Assembly (NCBI GenBank): GCA_024704175.1
Contig: CP085629.1
Coordinates: 2,790,001-2,854,000, forward strand
DNA: 64,000 nt
Direction: 5' to 3'
DNA from: Paenibacillus sp. P25
GTDB lineage: Bacteria > Bacillota > Bacilli > Paenibacillales > NBRC-103111
Of the stretch, positions 18,306 to 27,898 are shown piece by piece. The notes under the pieces are model-generated. The model was not told the DNA's origin. It did no database searches and saw only the letters and a program-made list of their open reading frames with translations. The number at the start of each line of letters is the position of its first letter. The first letter of the stretch is position 1. The position numbers and the translations under genes were made by a program.

Positions 18306-18386
18306 TCAGTTTTTACTGAACGTATTAAGTACAGCCTTCACAAACCCACCCAAAAATTTCGGAAGCTTGATTGTGTAAAATTTCAT
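18306..18386 (-). CDS. spoVM: Stage V sporulation protein M, SpoVM (26 aa)
   Basis: This is a short amphipathic-helix peptide that recognises the convex forespore membrane and anchors SpoIVA. The complement of 18306-18386 encodes MKFYTIKLPKFLGGFVKAVL then NTFSKN, 26 residues. This matches SpoVM in length and in the KFYTIKLPKFLGG core, which includes the proline that bends the helix. A GGAGGGG ribosome binding site lies seven bases before the ATG. It is convergent with rpmB, as in Bacillus subtilis. It is easily missed because of its size. Confidence 0.93.
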   Translation of the reverse strand: MKFYTIKLPKFLGGFVKAVLNTFSKN

Positions 18387-18668
18387 TCGTTACCCCTCCC
18401 TCTCCCGGGCTTTGATCACAAGCCGTTCGCAAGCATTCGCCTTCCATGAAGAACCGCCGCCCTCAGGAAGGCCTTGATGCATTGTATTCCGTAGTTTCGA
18501 AAAATGTGCCTTTTGCCGAGCCGCCTTAAGCCGTGCCATCGAAACGGCATCAAGGCCGGGTTTGCACAGCCCCTCATACTATTACTTATGAAGCAAACGG
18601 CGAGAATATAACCCGCGTCCGCTTTCGGATTGCGAAGGAGAGACCGTACGGGACGGGGACGCCGCAGC
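18387..18668. other. Long untranslated stretch upstream of spoVM
   Basis: About 280 bases with no supported gene on either strand. Apart from the possible sporulation promoter at 18584-18609, I see no conserved structure. Bacillus subtilis carries thiN between rpe and spoVM; it is absent here. Confidence 0.5.
18584..18609 (-). promoter_or_regulatory. Possible sigma-E-type promoter for spoVM
   Basis: On the minus strand ATATT (18605-18609) and CATAAGT (18584-18590) are separated by 14 bases, close to the sigma-E pattern (ATATT, 14-15 bases, CATACA-T). spoVM is sigma-E-dependent in Bacillus subtilis. The implied leader of about 190 bases is long, so the call is tentative. Confidence 0.35.
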
Positions 18669-18708
18669 AAAAAAAGACCGCCTCTTGCCGGGTTGGCAGG
18701 AAACGGTC
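18669..18708 (-). terminator. Terminator after the rpe operon
   Basis: Minus-strand GACCGTTTCCTGCC pairs with GGCAAGAGGCGGTC and is followed by T7. It lies just downstream of the small membrane-protein gene and separates that operon from spoVM. Confidence 0.75.
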
Positions 18709-18735
18709 CTTTGCGTAAGTCCATTCACTTTCAGG

Positions 18736-18981
18736 TCAAGCGGACATCTTCTGAATGGTTAAATAAACGGCGATGACCACCGCAAATATAAAGTAGAAGC
18801 ATACGGTCGTCACAATAAAAGCAATCCGCATGCCCCGGGCTTCGTACCGCCGGAAAAAATGAATGCCGACGAAGAGTGCGCCGAGCGAGAAAATATACTT
18901 GAACACATCCTGGATTTGCGCAAATAGGCTAAGAAGTGCCGCACAAACCAGACTGAAGCCGATGACGGCCAGCGTCCTCAT
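18736..18981 (-). CDS. Small three-helix membrane protein (81 aa)
   Basis: I do not recognise the family. Three hydrophobic segments are visible ([52 protein letters not shown]), with a basic [10 protein letters not shown] loop between the second and third. It starts eight bases after the rpe stop, with AGGAG and GGAGGG upstream, so it is probably the last gene of the operon. It occupies the thiN position of Bacillus subtilis but is unrelated to that thiamin pyrophosphokinase. Confidence 0.7.
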   Translation of the reverse strand: MRTLAVIGFSLVCAALLSLFAQIQDVFKYIFSLGALFVGIHFFRRYEARGMRIAFIVTTVCFYFIFAVVIAVYLTIQKMSA

Positions 18982-18989
18982 GCCCTCCG

Positions 18990-19648
18990 TCAGCTCCTCT
19001 GCGCGCGAATTTCCCGGATCGCCTCTGCCCGGTCGGACCGGCCGAATATAGCGCGCCGGCTACCAGTACATTGGCTCCCGCTTCAATCACCTGCCCCGCG
19101 GTCTCAGGATTGATGCCGCCGTCGACCTCGATATCGACATGGGCCAGCCCCCGCTCATTGAGGCGTCGGCGCAGCTCGGCGATCTTGGGCAGCATGCCGG
19201 TGATGAACGATTGGCCTCCGAAGCCGGGGTTGACCGTCATCAGCAGCACCATGTCCAGCGCCTCGTCCATGACATGCTCAAGCGCCGACAGCGGCGTGGC
19301 CGGATTCAGTACGACGCCCGCACGCACGCCATGATCCTTAATAAAATGAAGCGTCCGGTGAAGGTGAACGCAGGCTTCCGCATGCACCGACACCGAATCC
19401 GCCCCCGCTTTAATGAAATCCTGGACATAACGGTCCGGCTGTTCGATCATCAGGTGCACGTCCAGCGGGAGCCGCGTAACCGGGCGAATCGCCTCCACTA
19501 CAAGCGGTCCGATCGTGATGTTCGGTACGAAATGACCGTCCATGACGTCCACATGGATCCAGTCCGCCCCTCCCTGTTCCACATCGGCGATCTCTTGTCC
19601 CAACCTGGAAAAGTCGGCCGATAAAATTGACGGAGCGATCCGCAGCAT
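18990..19648 (-). CDS. rpe: Ribulose-phosphate 3-epimerase (frameshift near the C-terminus)
   Basis: This enzyme interconverts ribulose 5-phosphate and xylulose 5-phosphate. It is a TIM barrel of about 219 residues with [36 protein letters not shown] (metal-binding His and Asp), [26 protein letters not shown] and [13 protein letters not shown] one-base shift near 19058 changes the frame after VLVAG; the corrected end reads [20 protein letters not shown]. The start follows GAGGAGGTAC. It is three bases from rsgA. Confidence 0.95.
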
Positions 19649-19650
19649 GG

Positions 19651-20562
19651 TCAGTACCTCCTCTTTTTCTCCTTGATTTCCCCTAAAAATTGCAGATAAT
19701 GCTCGTAGCGTAGCGCATCGATCCGCCCTTCCTCTTTGGCCTGCTGCACCTTGCAGCCCGGCTCATGAAGATGAAGGCGACCGCGGAACCGGCGACCTTC
19801 GGCGTAAGGAGCGAATTCGCGGAAGCAGGCGCCGAGCCCCTCGGCGTCCACTTGAAGAAAATCAAGCGAGCTGAAGCCCGGCGTGTCCGCAACCATCCCC
19901 CCGTTCTCCAGGGGGATGAGCTCGACATGTCGCGTCGTATGCTTCCCGCGGCCCAGCTTCATGCTGATCGCATTCGTCTCCAGCCCAAGCCCCGGAACCA
20001 TGGCGTTAAGCGGCGACGATTTGCCTACGCCGGATTGGCCGGCGAAGACGCTGATTCGTCCTGCAAGCCGAGCTCCGACTTCCTCTACGCCGATGCCTTC
20101 CTTGGCGCTCGTCTCAATAACCGGATAGCCTATGCTTTCATATAAACGAATGACGGACTCCAAATCCGCGGCATCTTCGGCGTCCGGCCCCTTGGCTCTA
20201 AGTAAATCGCGCTTCGTCAGGCAGATAATCGTTTCCAGACCCGCGCTTTCCGTATGCACCAGAAATTTGTCCAGCAGTTGCCGGTTCAAAGCCGGTTCAT
20301 CGACGGAAAACACCAGAACCGCGAGGTCCACGTTCGCGACCTGCGGACGGATGAGCTCCGAGGTGCGCGGTAAAATTTCATCCACCGTCCCCTCGCCGTT
20401 CTCCGTTAGCTCGAACTCGACCCGGTCCCCGACCAGGGGAGACACGCCGCGCTTTTTAAAGATGCCCCGCGCCCGGCACTGGACAGGCTCGGATGCGGGT
20501 GATTCGTCCGGAAGGACATAGTAATAACCGCTCAATGCCTTGACGATCAATCCCGTTGGCAT
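19651..20562 (-). CDS. rsgA: Ribosome biogenesis GTPase RsgA with altered zinc site
   Basis: RsgA is a circularly permuted GTPase that checks late 30S maturation. It is intact at 303 residues: OB fold (residues 1-75), then LTKRDLL (G4), SAKEGIG (G5), the P-loop GQSGVGKSS and DTPGF (G3), then the zinc domain. Two oddities are seen. The zinc motif normally reads C-x-F-R-x-C-x-H-x5-C, but here both leading cysteines are arginine ([14 protein letters not shown]). The residue after GKSS is proline instead of leucine. All three need a T-to-C change in the codon. The gene overlaps prkC by one base (TAATG). Confidence 0.93.
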   Translation of the reverse strand: MPTGLIVKALSGYYYVLPDESPASEPVQCRARGIFKKRGVSPLVGDRVEFELTENGEGTVDEILPRTSELIRPQVANVDLAVLVFSVDEPALNRQLLDKFLVHTESAGLETIICLTKRDLLRAKGPDAEDAADLESVIRLYESIGYPVIETSAKEGIGVEEVGARLAGRISVFAGQSGVGKSSPLNAMVPGLGLETNAISMKLGRGKHTTRHVELIPLENGGMVADTPGFSSLDFLQVDAEGLGACFREFAPYAEGRRFRGRLHLHEPGCKVQQAKEEGRIDALRYEHYLQFLGEIKEKKRRY

Positions 20563-22774
20563 TATGGATTTCGGCCTCCTGTGTTCGTCGTATTCCCTCC
20601 GCCTGTGCTTCCGCCGTTTCCTCCAGTACTGCTGCCGCCGGTAGTTCCGCCCAGCGCCGCGGTGCCGGTATTCGTGCCGCCGGAAGCCGGTTTGGCCGTC
20701 TGCGTCGTGCTGCCGCTTGTTTGTGCCGTTCCGGCCGCTCCTGACGGGGCTTGTGACGTTCCCTGCGGTGCGTCCCGGATTTATTCCCGGCCGGATTCGT
20801 CAGGCCGTTCTTCTGCGCCAGGTAATCCTGGTAGGTCACCGTGCGGTAATCCGCTTTTTGTCCGTCTACGTTGACCGTAATCGTCGCATTTTTGTCCGGG
20901 GCCACCACCAGCTTGACGTCAACGTTCTCCGTTTTGGTCACATTGCTCAGCGTCTGATACTTGGTATTGTCGATCGTCGCATCGCTGAGATAAATTTCTA
21001 CGTTGGAGGGTACCCCTTCCTTGGCCGGCTTGACCGGTACGGTGACGGTCATGGGGCCTGCGTCGTCGGGGAGACCGGAGCTGATCACAAGCTTCGTAAT
21101 TTCCGCGCCCGGGTAGACGTCATCGCCGGGATTAAACGGAAACTGCATAATCACGCGCCCCTTGGACTGCTTGTAATTCGCTTCCGTCGTCACCGAATCC
21201 TTGGCCAGCTGCAAATTGCTCTTCTGCAGAATACTTCTCGCTTCCGCTTCCGTCTTGCCGATCAGGTTCGGCATTTTGAACGTCTCGCGTCCCTTGCTGA
21301 CGGTCAGCTTGACTCTGACGGTAGCCGGATCGATATCCTCGTTCAATACCGGCGTCTGGCTTGTCACCGTGTCAGGGTCGGCATCGAAGAATTGCGGGTC
21401 CAGGTCCACACGGTCCTGCGAAATCCCCAGCTGGGCCAAGGCGGCGAGCGCATCGCTCAGCTTCTTTTTGGTGACGTCCGGCATCTTCTGCTTGGGCGGC
21501 CCGGCGCTGACGGTGAGCTTCACCTTGGAGTTGACCTTAACGTTCATGTTGGACGGATCCTGCCGGATCACGGTATCTTTAGCCGCATCCTTGCTGGCTT
21601 CGTAGCTTACGTCGGGCTGCAGCTTCTTCTTCTCGAGCGCGGTCTGCGCTTCGGCAAGCGTCTTGCCGGTAAAGCTCTCAAGCCATACTTCCGAAGGAGG
21701 AGCGATCGATTTGGACACATACTGCACTGCATACCACATACCGACTACCAAGGCCATCAGGATCACGAACCAAACGAACGGCTTGACCCAGCGCTTCTTC
21801 TTTGGGGGCGGAGTCTCCTCCTCGTCGTCTTCCTCCTGTACGGCCGGGCGAACCGCCGCTTCATATTGATTCGGGCGGAGCGCCGGCATCACCCGGGTCT
21901 TCTCCTCATCCAGTTCATCATCGTCGAAGAACTGGATTTTCGGCTCGTTGCGGCGGTGCGGCAAAGCAGGCACGCATCCAGATCGCTCAGCATATCTTTA
22001 GCCGACCGATACCGCTCCGAAGTACTTTTGCGCATCGCCCGCAAAATAATGTTCTCCACGCTTTGCGGAATGAGCGGGTTGACCTTCCGCGGCTCCTCCA
22101 CATCCTCCTGCAGATGCTTCAGCGCTACGCTGATCGGGCTTTCCCCGAGAAAAGGAAGGCGTCCCGTCAGCATTTGGTACATGACGATGCCGAGGGAATA
22201 CAAGTCCGATTGCTCCCCGTCGGCGTTCCTTTCGCATGCTCCGGCGAAAAGTAATGCACGGAACCGACAACCGATCCGGTTTGCGTAATGGTCGAAGAGG
22301 TGACGGCCCGCGCGATCCCGAAATCCGTTACTTTGACGCGCCCGTTCTTGCCGATTAAGATATTATGAGGTTTAATATCGCGGTGAATAATTTGATTATG
22401 ATGGGCGTGATCCAGCGCATCGCAAATTTGGCTGGCGATATGCACGGCTTCTTCGACCTGCAGCGGTGCCTTTTCCTTAATCAGATCATTGAGCGTCGTT
22501 CCCTCTATGTATTCCATTACGATATAATGAATGTCTTCCTCTTGGCCCACATCGTAAATGCTCACCACATTCGGATGCGAGAGCGAGGCGGCCGCCTGCG
22601 CTTCGCGGCGGAATCTCTGAATGAACTCTTCATCATGGACATACTGCTGGCGAAGAACTTTGACGGCGACATGCCGATGTAATAAAATATCCAGTCCTTT
22701 ATAAACGATTGCCATTCCCCGCCGCCGACCCGTTCGATTATCTCGTAACGTCCTCCCAGCCGTTTACCGATCAT
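20562..22774 (-). CDS. prkC: Ser/Thr protein kinase PrkC with PASTA domains (four frameshifts)
   Basis: This is a membrane-anchored Hanks-type kinase that senses peptidoglycan fragments and controls germination and cell-wall growth. It is about 735 residues long. The kinase domain has [16 protein letters not shown] (Lys), [18 protein letters not shown] and the activation loop [14 protein letters not shown]. One membrane segment ([19 protein letters not shown]) is followed by about three PASTA repeats ([32 protein letters not shown]). A low-complexity Gly/Ser/Thr/Asn tail closes the protein. Shifts lie near 22712, 22225, 21965 and 20778. It follows prpC and overlaps rsgA. Confidence 0.93.
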
Positions 22775-22781
22775 TCATGCC

Positions 22782-23552
22782 TCACCTCGCTTCTTCATCG
22801 TGATGTTGTAAAGCGTCCGCCGCGTTGACCATTAAAATGACCGTGACGTTGTCATCCCCGCCGGCCTCCAGCGCCCCGTCAATGAGCCGCTGCACTTTCG
22901 CTTTAAGGTCGCCGTCGCCGTTCACCAGAGCGACCAACTGCTCCCGGCTGACCAGGTCGCTTAAACCGTCGCTGCAGATCAGCAGCACATCGTTCGTTTC
23001 CCAGGCGATCTCCCGGACATCCACCTCGATGGTCGGCTCCGTGCCGAGCGCCCGGGTAAGCACGTTGCGGCGCGGATGGTGCTCCGCTTCTTCCCTGGTG
23101 ATTTGGCCGTTCTTCAGCGGCTCGTTTACGAGCGAATGGTCCTCGGTCAGCTGCTCGATCTCCTCGCCGCGGATCCGGTAAGCCCGGCTGTCGCCGATAT
23201 GCGCGATGACAGCCGTCTGCTCGTCGGAGACGACGGCGACAACCGTCGTTCCCATACCGTGGTAATTTTCCCTTTGCGAGGCGAGTTCGAATATTTTCTC
23301 GTTCGCCGATTCGATCGCCGCTCTCAGTCCGCTGCACCGCTCTTCGAGCGGGGTCTCCCGGTTCATCGACTGGAGCTGAAGCTGGATCAGATCGACGGCC
23401 ATTTGGCTGGCGATGTCGCCAGCCTGATGGCCGCCCATGCCGTCCGCCAAAATGGCCAACGTCAAGCCGTTCAAATCCTCCTGTACGATCGCGCGATCCT
23501 CATTGACCATGCGAATTCGGCCGACATCGGATTGATAGGCCAATTTCAGCAT
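22782..23552 (-). CDS. prpC: PP2C-type protein phosphatase PrpC/Stp
   Basis: This metal-dependent Ser/Thr phosphatase opposes PrkC. It is intact at 256 residues from the ATG at 23552, chosen because GAGGTG lies eight bases upstream; an in-frame GTG at 23564 lies too close to be used. PP2C motifs are SDVGRIRMVNEDRA, LAILADGMGGHQAGDIAS, GTTVVAVV, IAHIGDSRAYRI, DHSLVNE, LLICSDGLSDLV and GGDDNVTVILM. The four metal aspartates are present. It lies eight bases from rlmN and from prkC. Confidence 0.95.
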   Translation of the reverse strand: MLKLAYQSDVGRIRMVNEDRAIVQEDLNGLTLAILADGMGGHQAGDIASQMAVDLIQLQLQSMNRETPLEERCSGLRAAIESANEKIFELASQRENYHGMGTTVVAVVSDEQTAVIAHIGDSRAYRIRGEEIEQLTEDHSLVNEPLKNGQITREEAEHHPRRNVLTRALGTEPTIEVDVREIAWETNDVLLICSDGLSDLVSREQLVALVNGDGDLKAKVQRLIDGALEAGGDDNVTVILMVNAADALQHHDEEAR

Positions 23553-23560
23553 CGATTTGT

Positions 23561-24643
23561 TCACCTCGCACCCGATTCCATATGCTTCGCCCGTGACTGC
23601 CCGCAGGCGGCGGCAATATCGCTGCCCTGCTCGCGGCGTATGGTCGCGTTGATTTTATTGCGCTCCAAAATCCGTTGAAAATTAAAAATATCATCCCGTT
23701 CGGTCCGCACGAAATTGCGCTCGGAAACGAAGTTGACCGGAATGAGGTTCACGTGCGCATGGGGGAATGTCTTGAGAACCTGGGCCAGCTCTTCGGCATG
23801 CTCCGGCTGGTCGTTCACGCCCCCCATGAGGGCGTATTCGAACGTGATGCGCCGTCCCGTTTTGGCAACGTAGTACCTGCAGGCCTCGATCAGATCGGCA
23901 AACGGGAACCGGCGGTTCACCGGCATCAGCTTGGAGCGGAGCGCATCGTTCGGCGCGTGGATGGAGATTGCCAGATTGATCTGCGTATCCTCGTCGGCGA
24001 ACCGGTAAATATTCGGCACGATCCCGCTTGTCGAAACCGTAATATGGCGCTGGCCGATGTTGAGGCCCTTCGGATGAATCATCACCTTCAGGAAAGTCAT
24101 CACCGCGTCGTAATTCTCGAACGGCTCGCCGATGCCCATAATGACGATGCTGCTGACCCGCTCCTGGGTCGCATCGAGCAGTCTGCTGCGACTTGACCAC
24201 TTGGGCGATGATTTCGCCCGGCGTCAGATTCCGCTTCAGCCCGCCCAGCGTGGAAGCGCAGAACGTACAGCCCACCCGGCACCCCACCTGGGTCGTGACG
24301 CAGACGCTGTTGCCGTAACTGTGCTTCATGATGACCGTTTCGATCGCATTGCCGTCGGACAGCTCGAACAAGAATTTGACCGTACCGTCCTTGGACCGGT
24401 AATGGGTCACTTCCGTCAAAGTGACAAAATCGAATTGTTCGGCAAGTTTGTCCCGCATCGTTTTGGGCAGGTTGCTCATTTCGGCGAAGCTTGAGACTCT
24501 TTTCACATACAGCCAATCGAAAATTTGTCCCGCGCGAAAAGCCGCCTCGCCATTGTCCTTCACCCAGCGCGCCAGTCCTCGAGCGTATAATCGTAAACGT
24601 ATGGTTTTTTCTCCGAGATCCCCTGTGTTTCCGCATTGTTCAT
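23561..24643 (-). CDS. rlmN: 23S rRNA/tRNA adenine C2-methyltransferase RlmN (two frameshifts)
   Basis: This radical-SAM enzyme methylates A2503 of 23S rRNA and A37 of some tRNAs. The cluster motif [13 protein letters not shown] is intact, as are the C-terminal catalytic cysteine in [21 protein letters not shown] and [19 protein letters not shown]. It is about 360 residues long. Shifts lie near 24565 (after EDWRAG) and 24185 (after SQQTARC). The start at 24643 has only a weak ribosome binding site. It is encoded between rsmB and prpC, the usual order. Confidence 0.93.
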
Positions 24644-24704
24644 GGTTTGTATCACAACCCGTTGTTTTCTGAGATTTAGCCCCAATAGGCTATCTTCTAT
24701 TGTA

Positions 24705-26319
24705 TCATAAGTGATTCCCTGTTGCTCGTTTGCGCAGGCGCGCGATGTAAAATCCGTCGGATCCGAAGTCCTGCGGCAAAATTTGCAGCGAAGCCGGGAG
24801 GCTCTTGCCGCTTTCCTGCGGCCTGAATGCGGGCGGAACCGCTGCCGCCGGCGGCGCGTCCGCTTCGAATTCCGGATGCGCCTCAAGGAATGCCTGTACC
24901 ATGTCCTCATTCTCGGCCCGCTCAATCGTGCAGGTACTGTATACCAGGACGCCGCCCGGCTTCAAGAGGCCGTGGATCGCCTCCAACAGCTCCCGCTGCA
25001 CCCCGGTGATGCCGGCCAGCTCGTCTTCCGTCTTGTTCCATTTCACATCAGGCTTGCGCCGGATGACGCCAAGACCCGAGCACGGAGCGTCCAGCAAAAT
25101 ACGATCGAAGCTTTCGGCCGGGAACCGCTCCCCGAGCCTTCGGGCATCCACGACCACCGTCGTAATAGAGTTCAGCCCCAGGCGATCCACCTGATCGCGG
25201 ATCAATTTCTCTTTATGCTCATGCACGTCGCAGGCCACGATCTCGCCGCGGTCGCCCATTTTCTCCGCGAGATGCGTCGTCTTGCCGCCCGGCGCAGCGC
25301 AGCAGTCCAGCACCCGCTGGCCCGGTCGCGGGTCCACCCATTCCGCGACGAGCATCGAGCTCTCGTCCTGCACCGTGAACAGACCGGCCGCAAATTCGGC
25401 CGTCAGGGCCATGTTCCCGCCGCCGCGCACCGTGACGCCGGCGGGAGCCACAGCGGAGGGCTCCGCCTCGAGCCCTCCTTCCCGCGACCGCTCGGCCAGC
25501 GCATCCCGGCCGAGCCGCAGAGCATTCGCGCGCAGGCTGACGCGCGGCGGCTCATTGTTCGCCTCGCAGATCCGCTGCGCGGTCGGCTCGCCGAACTGGC
25601 GCAGCCAGCGCCGCACCAGCCATTCAGGGTGCGACGCCGCCAGCGCGATGCGGCGTTCCGCCGGCGACCCCTCCGGCAGGGTGAGCTCGGCGCGGCTGCG
25701 CAGCACACTGCGCAGCACGCCATTCACCATGCCGGAGATGCCCTGATGGCCGCGGCGCTTGGCCAGGTTGACCGCCTCATTCACGATCGCGTGATCCGGA
25801 ATGCGGTCCAAATAATAGAGCTGGTAGAAGCTCAGCCTGAGCAAGCTTCTCACCCAGGGCTGCAGCTTGTCCAGCCCTTTCGAGACGAAGCGTTCAAGAA
25901 AATAGTCAATCGTATTCAGGCGCTGCACGGTCCCGTAGACGATCTCGGTAGCCAGCGCCGCGTCCGGCTTGTCCAGCCGGAACGCCTGCAGCGTCTGGTT
26001 CAGCAGCAGGTTGCTGTAGGAACGGTCCTGCTCCACCCGAAGCAGCACCTCGAGCGCCGCCTCCCGCGCGCTTCCTTTGCGCGGTGCACCGCTTCGGGCG
26101 CCGCCCGGTTCGCGCATACCGCCGCCTCCAGCCGGGGCCGATCCCTGCGGAGCCGCCTTCGCCCCGGCCGTGCCGCGGCTCCCGGAGGCCGCTATCCTGC
26201 CGCCCCGCGCCGAAGCCCCCGGCGCAGCCGGACGCGGCTTCGGTCCGCGGCTTCCCCGCAGCGCCCGAACCTCCGCGGGCCGCAGGGGAAGGCGCGCTGT
26301 GTTTCCGGTCGTCGCTCAT
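24705..26319 (-). CDS. rsmB: 16S rRNA m5C967 methyltransferase RsmB (probable frameshift in the N-terminal extension)
   Basis: RsmB has an NusB-like RNA-binding domain (AREAALEVLLRVEQDRSYSN to about residue 200) and a SAM methyltransferase domain. Motifs are VLDCCAAPGGKTTHLAEKM, DAPCSGLGVIRRKPDVKW and YSTCTIERAENEDMV; the two functional cysteines are present. The C-terminus FGSDGFYIARLRK is typical. The ATG at 26319 overlaps the fmt stop as ATGA and is the likely start. It opens an Ala/Gly-rich leader in another frame, so a shift between about 26110 and 26190 is inferred. The uninterrupted frame begins at 26117. Confidence 0.9.
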
Positions 26320-27291
26320 ACCGATCCTCCGTCAGGCGAACCGGACTCGCCGAGCACCGTGCCGACGGACACCTGTCCGCCCCGCACCCATTCGGCCGCC
26401 GCCATCGCCTTCTTCCCGGCAGGTTGCAGCTCCGTGATGCACAGCACCCCTTCGCCTGCGGCCACCTCGAGACCCTGCTCGCCGAAGCCGACGATCGTGC
26501 CCGGCACCGTACCCGGTTTCGCCGCGCCCCCCGGCTCCGGCTTCGCGCAGCGCCAAACCTTCAGCACTTCCCCGTTCCACAGCGTGAACGCACCCGGACG
26601 CGGATGAAGCGCCCGCACCAGATTCCAGATGTCCACGGCCGGCTTCGACCAGTCGATCCGTTCCTGCTCCCGGGTAATATTCGGGGAATAGACAGCCTCC
26701 GCATCGTTCTGCGGAACCGCCTTCACCCGGCCCTCCAATAGATCCGGGAGCGTGTCCATAAGCGAGCTTCGCGCCGGCGGTGCTCAGCTTCTCGAACATC
26801 GTCCCCGTCGTATCGTCGTCGCCGATCGGCACCTCGACCCGGCTGATCATATCGCCGGTGTCAAGCCCTTCAGCCATATACATGATCGTGACGCCTGTGA
26901 CCTTGTCCCCGTTCATGACGGCATAATGGATCGGGGCGCCTCCCCGGTACTTCGGCAGCAGCGAGGCGTGAATGTTGATACAGCCCAGCTTTGGAATGTC
27001 GAGCACCGCTTTGGGCAGAATTTGCCCGAATGCCGCGGTGACGATCAAATCCGGCTGCATCGCCCGGACCGCCTCGACCGCCTCGGGACGGCGCATCCGC
27101 TCCGGCTGCAGCACGGGCAGGCCGTGCTTCTCCGCCTCCGCCTTGACAGGCGGCGGCGTCAGCACCCGCTTGCGTCCGACCGGACGGTCCGGCTGGGTGA
27201 CGACGCCGACCACCTCGACGCGCCCGTCCTGCAGGAGCGCCTTGAGGGACGGAACCGCGAATTCGGGCGTGCCCATGAATACGACTCTCAT
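26316..27291 (-). CDS. fmt: Methionyl-tRNA formyltransferase (one frameshift)
   Basis: Fmt formylates initiator Met-tRNA using 10-formyl-tetrahydrofolate. Motifs are [20 protein letters not shown], the folate loop region, [20 protein letters not shown] (catalytic Asn and His), [17 protein letters not shown] and the C-terminal OB fold [18 protein letters not shown]. It is about 325 residues long. A shift near 26765 separates KLSTAGAKL from [10 protein letters not shown]. Its start overlaps def by four bases and its stop overlaps rsmB, so def-fmt-rsmB are translationally coupled. Confidence 0.94.
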
Positions 27292-27770
27292 TCTTCTTCA
27301 CGTTCCTTCGGTTCGTTTTTATACACCGACTCCGCCAGATCCGTATACAGGACGCCGTTCAAATGGTCGACCTCGTGCTGAATGCAGCGGGCGAGCAGAT
27401 CCTCCCCTTCAACGACGATCTCGTTGCCGTTCCGGTCGAGTCCCTTCACCTTTACCTTCTGAGCCCTCCGTACGTCGCCGGACAAACCGGGAATGCTGAG
27501 ACAGCCTTCCGGCCCGAATTGTTCGCCATCCCGTTCAATAATCTCCGGATTGATCAGCTCGATCAGCCCGTGATCGTCCCCGACATCCATCACGATAACC
27601 CGCTTCAATATACCGATTTGCGGCGCAGCCAGACCTACGCCTTCGGCATCATACATCGTATCGGCCATATCCTTTAGAAGCTTATGGATATTGGGAGTAA
27701 TTTTCGTGACCGGCTTGCTGATTTCACGCAGCACCGGATCCGGATCCTTTACAATCATCTTGATTGCCAT
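27288..27770 (-). CDS. def: Peptide deformylase
   Basis: This enzyme removes the formyl group from nascent proteins. It is intact at 160 residues with all three motifs: [18 protein letters not shown] and HEVDHLNG (metal ligands Cys, His and His, plus catalytic Glu). It belongs to the short type I-like form. It overlaps fmt by four bases and is separated from priA by 128 bases. Confidence 0.96.
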   Translation of the reverse strand: MAIKMIVKDPDPVLREISKPVTKITPNIHKLLKDMADTMYDAEGVGLAAPQIGILKRVIVMDVGDDHGLIELINPEIIERDGEQFGPEGCLSIPGLSGDVRRAQKVKVKGLDRNGNEIVVEGEDLLARCIQHEVDHLNGVLYTDLAESVYKNEPKEREEE

Positions 27771-27898
27771 TTCCTAAGCACCATCCTCTCAAGTCGACAG
27801 CAGCAGCATCCCTATTTTTTCCCAACCGGATGGCTGCGTTCCCTCCGTGCCGGAGGCTTCTATAATTTATATATTCCAATGCGGAACATGCCGCTCCG

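Noticed and set aside
20717..26741. Long plus-strand open frames (523 and 676 codons) opposite prkC and rsmB-fmt
   Set aside because: They are antisense to clear conserved genes, are Arg/His/Pro-rich with no recognisable domain, and arise from GC-rich codon use on the other strand.
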